From Euclidia mi (lineage: Eukaryota; Arthropoda; Insecta; Lepidoptera; Erebidae): a stretch of DNA of 64,000 nt. The translations under genes and the position numbers were made by a program. Location: contig OX123188.2 of assembly GCA_944739405.2 (NCBI GenBank), positions 66,855,251 through 66,919,250 of the forward strand. The letters run 5' to 3'. Below are positions 35,077 to 46,671 of this stretch, piece after piece. The notes beneath the pieces were generated by a model. It had not been told where the DNA came from. It was given only the letters and a program-made list of their open reading frames with translations, and made no database searches. Each line of letters begins with the position of its first letter. The stretch's first letter is position 1.

Positions 35077-35866
35077 TCTCACCACTCTGTTCCATTTCAA
35101 TACGGGCCTGAAACTCGGGTTTTATTCAGCAATATTTAAACATTTTATTTGTAATGAATGCAGTATGCATTGCGTTTGAACTGGAAAACTATTTAGGTAA
35201 GTAAATTATATATATTACTTCATAAACATGATCCATATGGAACTGAATGTACTTTACTTGTTTGACAATTATAACTTATAGGAACTCTGCCAATATCATC
35301 TTTCCTTTTTATTGAATTCACAAATACTTACACACTTGCTTTTGCTACAATCTGAAATCTTACTTAACTACGACTTGCAAAGTTATATATCATTTTAAAG
35401 CGGTGAATTATTATGCCATTATTTTTACATTTACAACGAAAAAGTTGGCAAGTGACAATGAAAGCAGAGCGAAGATAGCAGAAGTTGCTAAGTAAGGGAG
35501 TTATTAGTGATAGTATTATGTGGTGGGTGGACAGAGACTGATGGTAGTAGTTTTGAATTGGTGTAAGGCTGCATGTCTACCAAAGATGTGCTATGGAGGT
35601 GAAAATTTTAGGAGCAAAACATTAACCAATAATGTAACTTGTGCTGAGCGATGCTATGTTATTTAACAGTGTGGAATAACTATGTGTGGTGTTTTCAACG
35701 CACATCTTAGCTACGTTCATCTCGGGTGGAGATCCACATGTTAGTACGGGTACGTTCAAAAGCTCGCATCCCTCACCCACGCTCGCCCCACGTTGTTTCC
35801 AATAAGTACGGATCACTTTGCAAAATGTTTGTATAGAAAGGACACTCATACTGTTCACTCGAAAAA
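35077..35866. other. Non-coding, nothing recognised
   Basis: No recognisable gene. Contains the left flank of the Helitron, whose insertion site reads A before the TC terminus. Confidence 0.5.
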
Positions 35867-35929
35867 TCTAAATATATATAAAACTCAAAGGTGACTGACT
35901 GACTGACATAGTGATCTATCAACGCACAG

Positions 35930-36325
35930 CCAAAACCACTGGAGGGATCGGACTGAAATTTGGCATGCACGTAGATGTTATAACGTAGGCATCCGCTAAG
36001 AAAGGATTTTAATAAAGTCTACCCCCAAGGAGATAAAATAGGCGATGAAAGTTTGTATGAAACTTTGTCAATTATAAATCGATCGGGCTGACACTTTGCA
36101 TGCATATAGCTACTATGACGTAGGCATCCCCTAAGAAAGGATTTTCATAAATTCCACCCCTAAGGGGATAAAATAGGGAATGAAAGTTTGTATAAATCTT
36201 CTTAGATTTTCGACTGATTGAACTGAAATTAAAGATTGGAGCTACTATGATGAAGACGTCCGCTTAAATAGGATTTGATAAATTCAACCCCATGGGGATA
36301 ACATTAGGGATGATGGAGGATGTAA
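35930..36325 (+). repeat. Three tandem ~133-bp units in the Helitron 5' part
   Basis: The landmark ggcatccgctaagaaagg occurs at 35988, 36123 (one change) and, degenerate, at about 36255. Each unit also has the 'ggggataaaatagg'-like and 'gatgaaagtttgtat'-like segments, with divergence growing toward the third. Confidence 0.75.
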
Positions 36326-36504
36326 ATTTATTAGTTTGAACTATCAGTACCTAATGGAACGAATAAATTAAGACGAACAAAATAATTTTAGTTTTAAATG
36401 TTGACAATAGATGGCGTTGTGCAATTATGTAATTTTTCTGAATCGCGGTGTTATGATTTTCCGCGGATTAATGACCCTCTTGAGTTATTGTTTCTTTTGT
36501 CGTC

Positions 36505-37290
36505 GGCCCCACACGTCAAGAACTTTGTTGGCCAAGCACGAACCGCTCGAGCTCTCCTGCGTCCTGTCTTGGCGTCCAGACTTCCCCTCCGTGCGAAGCT
36601 GGCCGTCTACAAGGCATACATCCGCACCCGCCTCACCTATGCCTCCCCAGCGTGGTACGCGCTGACTGCGGAGACCCTCCGCAAACGGCTGGGTGCGCAG
36701 CAGTCGCTCGTCCTACGCGCCGTTGTAGACAGCCCTCGCTACGTGAGGAACGACGTCATCTCCAGGGACCTACGCATGGAGAGCCTCGACGACTTTATCG
36801 TTCGCCTGAGGCCAACATGTTTGCCCGCACTGACGGGTCATCCTTCCGCCACCTGTGGGAGCTGGCACCATACCAACGGCGCCCACCGGACCGACAACTG
36901 CCACGGGACCTGATCTCCGCAGCAACCACACCGGACTGACTCCAGCTCGCTCACGTTGGTTGACGGGCGCTTGTCGGGAGCCTCCCCCGGCAAGTTCCAC
37001 CTCGCCAACGTAAGCGAAGCCCCCACCGAACAAGTCACCGCTGGCTCGTAGATCGTTCACTGGACGTGCCCCTCTTGGGAATACTGCCGGTGGGGTCAGG
37101 TCTCGCTAGCGGCGTGAAGTACACCCGGACTAGACGCCCGGATACGACGCCAGTGGCAAGGACCACACCTCCGTGACCCGCCTGCAGTTGCAGGCGGCGG
37201 CTGACATCATTGCGACTGCACACCACCTGTATCAGTTTCCCCCCGGTTCCCCTAGGGGAATCGTGAGAAGACCCGGAAGTTTAACTTTTG
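36505..37290 (+). pseudogene. Jockey-clade LINE, C-terminal ORF2 fragment, nested
   Basis: The frame 36398-36913 includes FVGQARTARALLRPVLASRLPLRAKLAVYKAYIRTRLTYASPAWYA and RYVRNDVISRDLRMESLDDFIVRL, the conserved C-terminal end of insect Jockey elements (sequence described in separate blocks here because it is long; key residues are YIRTRLTYASPAWYA and RNDVISRDLR). After a one-base shift the frame 36652-36939 gives MFARTDGSSFRHLWEL and YQRRPPDRQLPRDL. About 350 bp of GC-rich 3' untranslated sequence follows. It sits between the two halves of the Helitron, so it either inserted there or was carried as captured sequence. Confidence 0.75.
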
Positions 37291-37522
37291 TCGTCAGGTA
37301 AGTTAGTTGTACGCAGTTAGTTGGATGTTGTTGGTCGTTAAATTGTTTGGTTGCTGTACCTATAGTACATACTATACCTAAATATTTCTAGCGGATTATA
37401 TTTGACGATTTTGGCTGTTCTTTTCTTTGCATGTTGGTTTGTTATAGACTCGGCTTTGTATTTGGCATTTGTTTTGTTTTCGTTTGGTTTAAGCATAGGT
37501 TTTGTCGGTTTGACTTTTTTAA

Positions 37523-37960
37523 ATGGCTAAAGAAAATCTGAACGTTAATGGAGAAGTTGAAGAATGTACTGTCGTCCCTATTGTTGGTGACGGTGCATGT
37601 TTGTGTCGTGCTCTCTCTTATTTAATGTGCGTAACACAAGATAGAGCGATGGAGGTGCGTTCAGACATTGTCAGATATGTGGTTAATGGCTGGAGCAAGT
37701 TTTCAATTATGACCCACGACAGGAAAGGTAATAACTACTTAACACCTGACGAATATTTTGCAGATATGATGAAAAATGCTACTTTTGGCGGACTTTGTTA
37801 GTTAATAGCAGCAGGATTAATATTCCCATTTAAGTTTGAAGTTTATAGAAACGGTCTCATATATACGGAATCTGGATCTAACGACTATTCACCCAATAGC
37901 TTTAGTTTTAGCGCCTTATGACAGATTAGTTACGAATATTGTGTACAAAGAAGTTTTGTG
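37523..37960 (+). pseudogene. OTU-like cysteine protease domain of the Helitron
   Basis: The ATG at 37523 starts a 92-codon frame. VVPIVGDGACLCRALSYLM has the D-G-x-C motif of OTU proteases, with the nucleophilic cysteine present; VRSDIVRYVVNGWSKF and the DEYFADMMKNATFGGLC segment match the rest of the fold. A TAG (37799) stands where relatives have an acidic codon, and the same frame goes on with LIAAGLIFPFKFEVYRNG to about 37918. The expected C-terminal histidine motif is not seen. OTU domains occur in some animal Helitron proteins, probably as accessory deubiquitinase-like activities; their role in transposition is not settled. Here the domain survives without the Rep/helicase part. Confidence 0.7.
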
Positions 37961-38063
37961 CGCCCTAATTTTTTACACACGCTAAATAAAAGCAATGCCG
38001 CCAAAAATATACTAATTAATAATAATACTCCTTAACGCGAGCGAAGCCGCGGGCAAAAGCTAG

Positions 38064-40648
38064 TCCTCTATAATACGCCTCTTAGTTTTCAAACTGAAGT
38101 GTGGTAAAATTTGCTGTTAAAATATATTTAGTCAAACTCTTATTATTTTCTGCACGAACAACATCTTGTTGTATTTGAAGTTTAACATTAAACAATAAAA
38201 TCTATATTGAATTACGCAGAAAAGCTTCGGACTTTTTATGTGTCTTTGTGTACCTACAGTTTTCTTAGAATAAGAATTTGATTAGAAACGCGGTTCGATA
38301 TGATTACTTATTGTGACTATGAATCTGGATCAAAGTTAATATAAATGTATTTAATTTTTAAATGAATATATCTTATACATAATATACCTACAGGTTCAAC
38401 TTTTAGTAAGACTAGGTTGTGTGCTAATTTTAGTAGTTACACAAATCAAATCCACAATTCTGTTTATTTGACTTTTGAGTAACAAATACCAATTCAAATG
38501 ATCTATGTCATCACTCAAAAATTAGAAATATTGTTATGGACATTAAATATAAGAATGCAATAATTTCTTAAATAAAAGTATTTGAAATTGCGAACGGTCA
38601 TAAAACGCTGAATCAATGCATTTTCTCTAAGCACCACACGAACGTTAAGGAGTAAATTTCTCCAAATTCCACTTATTTCATTCCATTCATTCCAATACGA
38701 AAAATAAACATTCACTCTCATACTCTAGTTTGTGAAAATCTCATTCTTTTTTAATAAGTACGTTGATGCGTTTTCAGAAAATATGAACGTTGTGTAATAA
38801 ATGTCTCATTGTGTTAATGTGTTGTTGAATTTTCCTGATGTCTTATACAGTGGTAGCTGAAGGTGGTTCGGCCGATGTTAGTTCCAATTAGTTACATTAC
38901 GATCAGGTCCGCCTATTCAGCCGTAAACTTATGCACAAATGGAGATTAAACATAATTATTATGTTAAATCCCTATTTGTGAATTTAATAGTTAGATTGGT
39001 GCAATAATAAAGAATGTCGCCGTCCATTCCATTTAATTTATAACGCCTCGGCAAAATGACAAATTAAAAGATTTTACTTCAAACCGTTCATTCTTGATTG
39101 GAAGGACTTTGTACTGATCTTTATAAATTGTATCTTCCCTACAATAATAGAAAGTTTCAAGAGACATCCGCAGATCGGTTAGGTACAATGATTTTCAATA
39201 AAACCAACTAAAGTAAGTCAAAGTACATACAATGAATGGAGGGCAGTATTTTCTTAGTGGAGGATGAATCGGCGCGGCGATATCCGGGGGACAGGCGGTA
39301 GGCGGCCACTCGCAATTCTCTAAATGTTTCCACTGGTTACGGTTACGCTCTACCCACTATTGTTTGCGCCTAACACAACGTTTATCTACCATTTATTAAT
39401 CTGCAAAAATAAAAGCCTTCGGGAGCTGCGAGGAATGTACGTTCGGTATCTCCTCGAACGATTATCAACTCTTTTGTGAACGTTGGCTGCGAGCGGCGCG
39501 CACCCCGGCGGCGTCGTATCGCGCACAATATTTCTATGTACAACACGTAAGTACGGGACAATCGGCCAAGTTATTACCATTATAAATTCCGTGTTCTCAG
39601 CGAAAAAAAGATCCTTTTAATGCGTACTTAAATCATTTTTATTAACTTGAAAAGGTGGATTTATGTTGGAGGCCTGGCGCTGGTAATTTGTGAGGCCTCT
39701 GGGAATTAGGCCCGCCTATTCGTGTTATGGCGACCGTTGATTCTTACAAAAGTCAAGAATAGCACAGTTGCTTAACTCCTGAGATACAGCGCCCCCTCGT
39801 GTACTAATGTTACCCATGTAATATACCTTAATGTTTTTGCCCACGGAACATATACAATTACACGACCGATGTTCATAAATTTTCTGGTAAACCCGAAGTT
39901 TTTCACATTTAGTAAAATTTAGACCGAAGTTATCTTAAAAGAAACTCATGGTACGATTAGTTTATGATTATGTGTTAGTTTTTGCGTTAAATCGAATTTA
40001 ATAAACGACAACAATATCACAAATGGAATTATATTATGGCTACTCTTGAATCATCCTTATCAAAATACGATGTACTTGCTTTTCTAATTTCTTGTCATTC
40101 CTGCATCTCATCGAGATACTAAGTATTCGTATTTCTACTTCTTGTCTGTTCTGATCTCACAGCTGCTATTCCAGCGGTGCATGTGTATTTCCTGCACATC
40201 GTTCATGTAATTATAAGAGTTTAACACCGCTTAGCCTTGAAACAAACTAACATCAAATAGCAAGAAATACTAAATAAGATATAATAGCAAAATATTGGTT
40301 TGGATTGCCACAAATCATCCACTATCGGTAAACACGAGTAGTTTTCAGTTGCGCCGGAATGAATTTTATAGCTTTTATATTTTGTTTGTGTAATGAATGT
40401 CAATACATGATAAGCTTTGTTTTTGTTATTGTTGAAAGCTACCTTTTCAATATGACGCTGCAATATTTATGAAAGCTATTCTACAATTAATGGTAAATTC
40501 AATAACATTGTTTGTTCCCTTTCTGCAAACAATACTGAAACAGTATATTTATTCGATAAATTTCACGTGAGTCGACATTTTATAGAAAAATATAGTTAAA
40601 ATTTATACCGGTCCAGTATTAAACACGACATTTTGAAGACGTATCGAT
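38064..40648. other. Non-coding; small GC-rich islands
   Basis: No gene recognised. GC-rich patches at about 39265-39315 and 39480-39530 stand out from the AT-rich background and could be regulatory or exon fragments, but no frame or site supports a specific call. Confidence 0.45.
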
Positions 40649-40723
40649 GTCCAATTTTACTTCAAGTTATCTAGAAAACAATCGCGATGGCTGTTTGCTA
40701 GATTACTTGAAGTAAAATTGGAC
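40649..40723. ncRNA. Candidate hairpin RNA (pre-miRNA-like or small fold-back)
   Basis: Arms 40649-40674 and 40698-40723 pair at 25 of 26 positions, and five further pairs (aaaca/tgttt) shorten the loop to about 12 nt. Total length is 75 nt. Size and arm length are in the pre-miRNA range, but near-perfect arms also fit a tiny fold-back transposon. No known miRNA seed was recognised. Confidence 0.35.
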
Positions 40724-40939
40724 TTCTCAACAAACTTCACTCGAAAAATGCTGTAAAACGGTAAACTTGTAAAAACAGTACAAGCTATTGACATTGAAAA
40801 AGATTCCAGCACCGGTTAAGCTATCTCCATAAATTACAAGTTAAGTAAGTATCATCTTTGATATCTATTTGTTTTTAAATCAAGAGGGATTTGTGGATCA
40901 TGAATGTGGGCACCAATTATATTAAAGCTAAAAATAAGT

Positions 40940-41126
40940 GAGAGACCGCGCCTTGGCAAACGTAGTGTAAGGACGCCCTCCGGCTAGGTGGAGTGACGAT
41001 ATACGCAAAGTGGCTGGCAGCGGCTGGACACGAAGAGCCTAAAATTGGGTTCAGTGTCGAGCCATTGCAGAGGCCTATATCCAGCAGTGGACTACGGTAG
41101 GCTGATGATGATTATGAAAAATAAGT
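40940..41126 (+). pseudogene. RTE LINE 3' fragment
   Basis: Plus-strand translation gives LGKRSVRTPSA.WSDDIRKVAGSGW and EAYIQQWTTVG, the C-terminal end of an RTE RT, with two stops. It ends in the 'cagcagtggactacggtagg' plus ctgatgatgat tail. Same lineage type as the fragment at 11193-11667. Only about 50 codons remain. Confidence 0.75.
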
Positions 41127-42570
41127 AAAATCTATCGACTACAAAACTATAAATAATGCCTAACATACTCGCCACTCAAGGATATAGATATATACCATTA
41201 GCAGTAAGGCCAACCATCAAACAAACATGTAAGCCGGATAAAATTTACTGAAAAGGGACAGCAGACACAAGTGTTCGGAAAGCTGAAGGGCGATTAATCC
41301 ATTATAAACAATAAGTTTTTGGAGGACGTTGCGCGGCGGAGGGGCGGTCGGTGCGCACAGAATGCACAGTAAATAAGAGTACTATTACTCGCCGCAATGT
41401 TTCAACTGTTAATCCCAGTTAGCACATGACGGCATTTTTGTTTTCACCAAATAAACTGGCGCTCGCTGTAAGCCTTTTATGATGGAAAATATTGTTGCAA
41501 AAAGGAACATTGCTAAGTGTCCGGTATTAATGATACCTATTTGGGAATGGCCGTTTTGGAGTCAACTGTGTGATTATTGTTGAGTTCACTGATCTATTGG
41601 CTGTTTAAATGCGAAATGCAAATGAAATGTAGGCCGAATGCGTGCCAAGGGCGTCGTTAGATAAAGGACATCGTGAAGTTGCTCCGGCACGGACAATCTG
41701 CCCGTTTTTTTTATTTAGAGCTGTACAATTCGAGATTTTTTGTTTAATTGTAAGGATTCCTTCACAGCCTGCTATTATTTTAAATATATTCACTTGATTA
41801 TTCATCAGCATGTGGCGCTCTTTTTAAGCTGATGAAAATACATTTCATATTTTATACAACGAATTAAATGCAGCAAATTTTCTTTCATGTGGTATATAAA
41901 AATAGCACGTAAAATATAATTAACAATGAGAAGAGAATGAAACTCAGTTATTATTTTTAGTTTTAAAATATATGTAATTAACAAATAGTTGGTTTTTGCA
42001 AAATGTTACATACATCTTAAGCTACAAATAGTTACTTATAAGTAAAACCCTCTTCTGACGCGTTGTAGGTTAAATAATCCTTCAGTTAGTTCATCAATAT
42101 CGGTGACAGACACAAATACCAAACACGTAAGTAAAACATTGCACATACATATCGAAGTCGCATGATATATATTGGTTAAAGCCATTACCTATAAGGAAAT
42201 TTTCTTAATATCAAATTTTTGGTGCCACTAACGGCCAAAGTTTCCACCGTTATGGTCAATAAATAACCCATCATTTACTTTTATACGTATAATATACAAA
42301 CTGCCTCCAAAAGACTGCTTTGTAATGAATAGTTCATTACACGAACGAAACTTGCTCTTGTCCAAGGGTAAGCGATTTATTTTATGATCCGTCACTAATA
42401 GACAAGTTTAGTTCCAGTGGCTCGTTACTGCGCCTTCGCAGAACTAACTTACATAATGACACACTTATCCGAGCAAAAGTTCCCGCACCGCCTACACCAC
42501 TTGTATCGCTCACAACACGCCTGGTACTAAAGAAAAACCTACAATTATTCTTCCAAACTCATAGCGAGTT
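41127..42570. other. Non-coding, nothing firm
   Basis: No gene recognised. A GC-rich run at 41320-41360 follows an 'attaatccattataaa' homeodomain-like AT motif at about 41294; this is only suggestive. Confidence 0.45.
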
Positions 42571-43440
42571 TTATGGTTTACTATTGTATGATAAAAAACG
42601 TATGACAAAAGATCATTTTACAAACAACGTCTGAAAAACGAATCATTTGACAAACTTTCATTTCGCAAACATATTACTTTAAAAACAATCATTTGACATA
42701 ATATAGGTTTCGCAAATGTTTTATTTATAAAATATTTAAAATGTTAAATAATTATTTTAAAAATAATCATTTGACTTAATAATTCGTTTGCTAAATTGGT
42801 GATTGTACTAAAAGTTAGAAGATAAATTATTAGTTTTAAAAAATAATCAATACTTACGCGAAATTTTGAAAATATTTAATTGCATGGTTGCAATTTCAAT
42901 CTTGGACACATTATTTATAGGCAAGTAATAATTTTGTATTAATACTAATTCCATAGAAACTAAAGACTTCAAAAAAAAATATACACTGCCTGAATTAAGC
43001 GAAATAAGTAGAATTCGGTTCTGGCACTCGCCGGCCGCTGCCGCGGCACGCTCGCTTCGCTCGCTGGGCTCGTGCGTTGTGGTCGCAGTTCTAACCTAAC
43101 CTAACCAGCCATTGTTTCAGTTGACCCTACACAAAGACTGTTGCATTAATGTAGATTTTGGTTACTAAAATATTTACCAAGCAACGCATTTTGTGAAATG
43201 TTATTTATGCTTTACTTTGTTTTGCTAAATAACATGTTTAAAAAAAATATCAATTTGTAAATTAATGTTTTAGCATAATATTTTTTTTATAGTAAAAATA
43301 TTATCTAATGAGTAGTTTATTAAACAATAGTTTGTAAAATAATAAATTAATCAAGTATAATTTTGTCAAATGTTATTTGTCAAATGAAAATTTTTCATTT
43401 GTTTTTTGTCAAATGATCGGACACCGATTTTTATGCTAAG
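42571..43440. repeat. Interspersed repeat with inverted 'atttgac' motifs and a GC-rich core
   Basis: The left third has several 'aatcatttgac' motifs (42645, 42688, 42768) and the right end has their complement 'gtcaaatgat/gtcaaatg' (about 43375-43420), so the two ends face each other. The centre (43025-43110) is a GC-rich block 'ggcactcgccggccgctgcc' onward, ending in three telomere-like taacc units. I believe this is a known style of lepidopteran repeat but cannot assign its class. Confidence 0.5.
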
Positions 43441-43456
43441 TTACTTTTCTATTATG

Positions 43457-43490
43457 CAAATTCAAATTCAAATTCAAATTCAAATTCAAA
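43457..43490 (-). repeat. (AATTTG)n 3' tail of LINE copy 1
   Basis: Five to six perfect hexamer units directly behind the 'aataaaggatttt' end on the minus strand, the replication tail of this LINE type. Confidence 0.85.
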
Positions 43491-45206
43491 ATCCTTTATT
43501 CATTTGGCACAATGTGACGCTTATGAACGTCAAAATAATAAATTTATAAAATAATTACTTATACTCAAATTTAAAACATTATTACTGTATGCTTCTACAT
43601 TTACATTTACTGCCACGTTCGCAAAGCAATAGGTAGAACCATGAGAAAGAACGGGCAATAAAACTCACGGTCACTCTTTTTCATCGCCAGGTTTTGCATA
43701 ATACACAATTTACATTTTTTATGGTGCTGCAACTGTTACACCTTCTATATCACTTGTATATATTTACTGTACATAATAATACTCAAGCATAATACTTTTG
43801 GTTAGCCTCCTCAGAATAGACATGGTGAACAGGAGCATCCACTTACATTATATATACCTAATAATGCAGGCAATCCGCGAAAGTGATCAGAACCATGATG
43901 GAAATGATGCAGTTAAATATTAAAATCTAATACCAGCCCGCAAGACCGTCATCGACCAGTCATCGCAAGTAGCACCCGTTCACGAGTATGACGCATGTGC
44001 CAGCCATCATCCCTCTCGCCATATTAGAGGGACAGGGATGACCCGACACACGACGCCACCACAAGAAATGACATTTTAGTGAGCATGACGACAACGGTAT
44101 ACGAACCAGCAGTAAGAAACAATTTATTGGTATACTGACCATGACCGCCAATTACCTCCACTTTTCAGATCGTTATTATTAACATAAGTTAGTGGAACGC
44201 GTGAAGGAATGCAAATGTAGAAAGAATTTTGTGAAGGTGACAAGTGAACAATGATATGATCAGGGATAAATAATGTTAAACTACATTCAACAAATCATAA
44301 AATATCCAAATCCTGCAAAAATCATGTGTTCACGAGGCACCTCCACTTAACACGTAAATAAAATAATCGTGAGTGAGTGAGAGAACAAGCCTTAGCCTAT
44401 CCCCACGGTGTCTTATCATTTCAAAATTCGTTAAAAGTGTAATAACCCCTTTGTAAAAGAAAGTTCCTAATTGTCCGTTTGTATTTGTGCATGGGTAAAT
44501 TCATTATTTCAAGAGGCAATTTGTTGAAAAATCGTATACCAATCCCCGCAAATGAGTTCTGAACTTTATGTAGACGGTAGTTAGTTCCCACCAGTTTATG
44601 CTTATTCCTTGTGTTCAATTTGTGCAAATCACTATTTTTGCGGTATAGAATTAAGTTTTTCTTAATGTACATTAAGTTAGCATATATATATTGCGATGCA
44701 ACTGTCAATATATCTACTTCTTTAAATTTATCACGTAAAGAATCTCTAGCACCTAACTTATAAATTGCACATATGGCCCTTTTTTGAATGACAAAAATAG
44801 TCTGTATATCAGCAGCTGTACCCCATAACATTATTCCGTAAGATATTACGCTGTGAAAATAACTAAAGTAAACTAGTCTAGCAGTATCTATATCTGTGAA
44901 TTCCCTAACTTTTCTAACTGCAAACGCTGCATAACTAAGTTTTACTGCAAGACGGGATATTTGGGCGCCCCACTGAAGCTTACAATCTAAAGTTACACCT
45001 AAGAATACGGTTGATTCGACTAGTTGAATTGTTTCCTTATTTAAAATTATATTAGTAGGAACACTTTTGACATTAGGCAAAGAGAATTTAACACATTTGG
45101 TTTTGCTTGAGTTGAGTACCAAATTATGTGTCGAAAACCAATCTAATACTTGTGCAAGAGTGTTATTGACGGTATCAAAGTTACTTAACCCGGTGTCGTT
45201 GACGCT

Positions 45207-45918
45207 GGGTAATATTTACCCGAGGTGATTTTAAGAGGGTATATTTATTTTTCCTGACGTCCATCTTACTTATCCGCCAGTATAGCTGGAGATACAACTA
45301 CCCTCTATTTGGATTATTGTTTACATCATTATTACGCCGCTCGTGTAGTGAGATACAAGTGTTTCAATTCAAAACGGGTAAGTTTTACCCACCGTCATAG
45401 ATAGTGTAATATTTTCATGACGTATTTTTATTCGTGTTTATAATAGTTTTTACAAATTGTTTTGTATTTTTTTTTAGTTTTTGGTCACAAATGGCTTTGA
45501 CTAACCAAGATCAACGGATTTTGAGTGTTTTGGAGGAACCTGATTCTGATGATGATGGGTCGGTGGCTGCTTCAGACATAGAATATGAAGAAGTTGACTA
45601 AGTTCTCCTTTCTTTCAATTTTTTTTCTGTTTAGTCTTTATTTGTTCTTTTTTTAGTAAATAAGATAATTATTTTCATAAATAAAACTAAATATCCTAAC
45701 AAAAATAATTTTCTAAAAACTATCATGTTTTTCAGGTTGATTTTTCTATTGTGTATGAAAAGTAAATAAAAAAGTTATTTTTCATTATAAATTGGTACCA
45801 TCTTTTATTTTATCACATGCGTAAATACTGTTTCACCAATAATCAATTAAAATGTAATATAAACTATGTATAAAACTATTGAAAAATTTTCAAATTAAAA
45901 TTCGGGTAAAATTTACCC
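45207..45918. promoter_or_regulatory. Three GGGTAA-N3-TTACCC quasi-palindromes in the TTAA element
   Basis: Exact positions 45207-45221, 45376-45390 and 45904-45918. The arms are identical in all three and only the 3-nt spacer varies (tat, gtt, aat). Two lie at the left end and one at the right, as expected for transposase-binding sites. Confidence 0.6.
45491..45601 (+). CDS. Short acidic peptide, probable N-terminus of a piggyBac transposase
   Basis: 36 codons: MALTNQDQRILSVLEE then an acidic run (PDSDDDGS...EYEEVD) and a stop. piggyBac-like transposases commonly start with a short segment followed by a strongly acidic stretch before the catalytic core, and the position about 300 bp from the left terminus fits. 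The catalytic DDD core is absent, so this would not transpose DNA by itself. It might be expressed as a small acidic peptide, but nothing shows that. The start is the first ATG, preceded by cacaa; the promoter is unknown. Confidence 0.55.
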   Translation: MALTNQDQRILSVLEEPDSDDDGSVAASDIEYEEVD

Positions 45919-46671
45919 GATGTCATCGGCCGGGGAATTTTTTTCACGTCATCGGCGCCGGGTTAAATTACGATCAACTTTAAAAATTAGTGACGTATCG
46001 TCGGCAAACAAAACAATATCACATAAATTTTATACAAAGAACGGCAAATCATTAATATATATTAAAAAAAGAAATGGACCGAGAATAGAGCCCTGTGGAA
46101 CGCCCATTCCTACTGGCAAACCTAGAGACCTACTCCCATTAACATCTACATACTGAATTCTATCACTAAGGTAGCTGGCAACAAGATAGAGTGCGGTATC
46201 TCTAATACCATAAAGTTTCAATTTAAGTAAAAGCGTATTATGTTCCACACAGTCAAAGGCCTTTGATAGGTCACAAAACACACCAATGGCATCCTTCGAG
46301 TTTTCCCAAGCATTAAAAATATGCTTTAACAAAGTTACACCGGCATCAACGGTGGAGCGACCCTTAGTAAAGCCACTGTGAAATAAATTATTTGTGTGAA
46401 AGTGGCTCTCTAGTTGATGCAAAATAATCTTTTCAAAAATTTTACTAATAACAGGCAAGATAGAAATTGGCCGAAAATTACTAGGGTCGCTCTTTGATTC
46501 CTTTTTGAATAATGGTATTACTTTACTGTGTTTCATTAGATCAGGAAATACTCCTGTATCTACGCATCTGTTGAATGTTGCAGCTAAATATGGAGCTAAG
46601 CTAGAAATAATTTGTCGCACAAGTTTAACAGTGTCGCACAAGTTTTTTATTATTGAGCGTCTCGAATACCT

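Larger units (their letters stand above)
35867..38063 (+). mobile_element. Helitron with OTU-like frame, carrying a Jockey fragment
   Basis: Starts TCTAAATATATATAAAACTC after a host A and ends gccgcgggcaaaagCTAG before a host T, the Helitron hallmarks (5' TC, 3' CTRR, A^T target, no target duplication). Upstream of CTAG is a GC-rich, hairpin-capable stretch (38034-38053). Bases 35960-36320 hold three tandem units of about 133 bp. The interior has a LINE fragment and an OTU-like frame. No Rep/helicase sequence is left, so it depends on an autonomous relative. Confidence 0.75.
45189..45962 (+). mobile_element. piggyBac-type non-autonomous element (TTAA)
   Basis: Flanked by TTAA (45185-45188 and 45963-45966). 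Termini are ccCGGTGTCGTTGACG and its inverted partner CGTCATCGGCGCCGGG, an imperfect inverted repeat of about 16 bp beginning CCCGG. The LINE reading frame is restored exactly when the insert and one TTAA are disregarded. Three internal copies of GGGTAA-N3-TTACCC occur near the ends. It retains only the beginning of a transposase-like ORF, so it needs a helper. Confidence 0.85.
44421..46641 (-). pseudogene. LINE copy 1 ORF2: reverse transcriptase, split by a TTAA element
   Basis: The segment 46641-46030 has HSKVIPLFKKESK, NFRPISILPVISKIFEKI, FHSGFTKGRSTVDAGV, GVFCDLSKAFDCVEHN (motif A) and GVPQGSILGPFLFLIYINDLP. After a stop, FADDTSLIFKVDRN runs to the insertion at 45962. Past the insert, SNFDTVNNTLAQVLDWF continues, then the segment from 45122 with VLNSSKTKCVKF, TVFLGVTLDCKLQWG and the C-terminal KRAICAIYKLGARDSLRDKF and NTRNKHKLVGTNYRL to the stop at 44421. 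Setting the 778-bp insertion aside, both parts are in the same frame, so the insertion is clean and recent relative to the few stops. Confidence 0.88.

Noticed and set aside
41290..41360. Homeodomain-like AT motif plus GC run as an enhancer
   Set aside because: Single weak motif, no way to test conservation here.
43457..43490. Short (TTCAAA)n array considered as a CRISPR-like or independent microsatellite
   Set aside because: It directly follows the LINE end and is its replication tail; eukaryotic context and no spacers.
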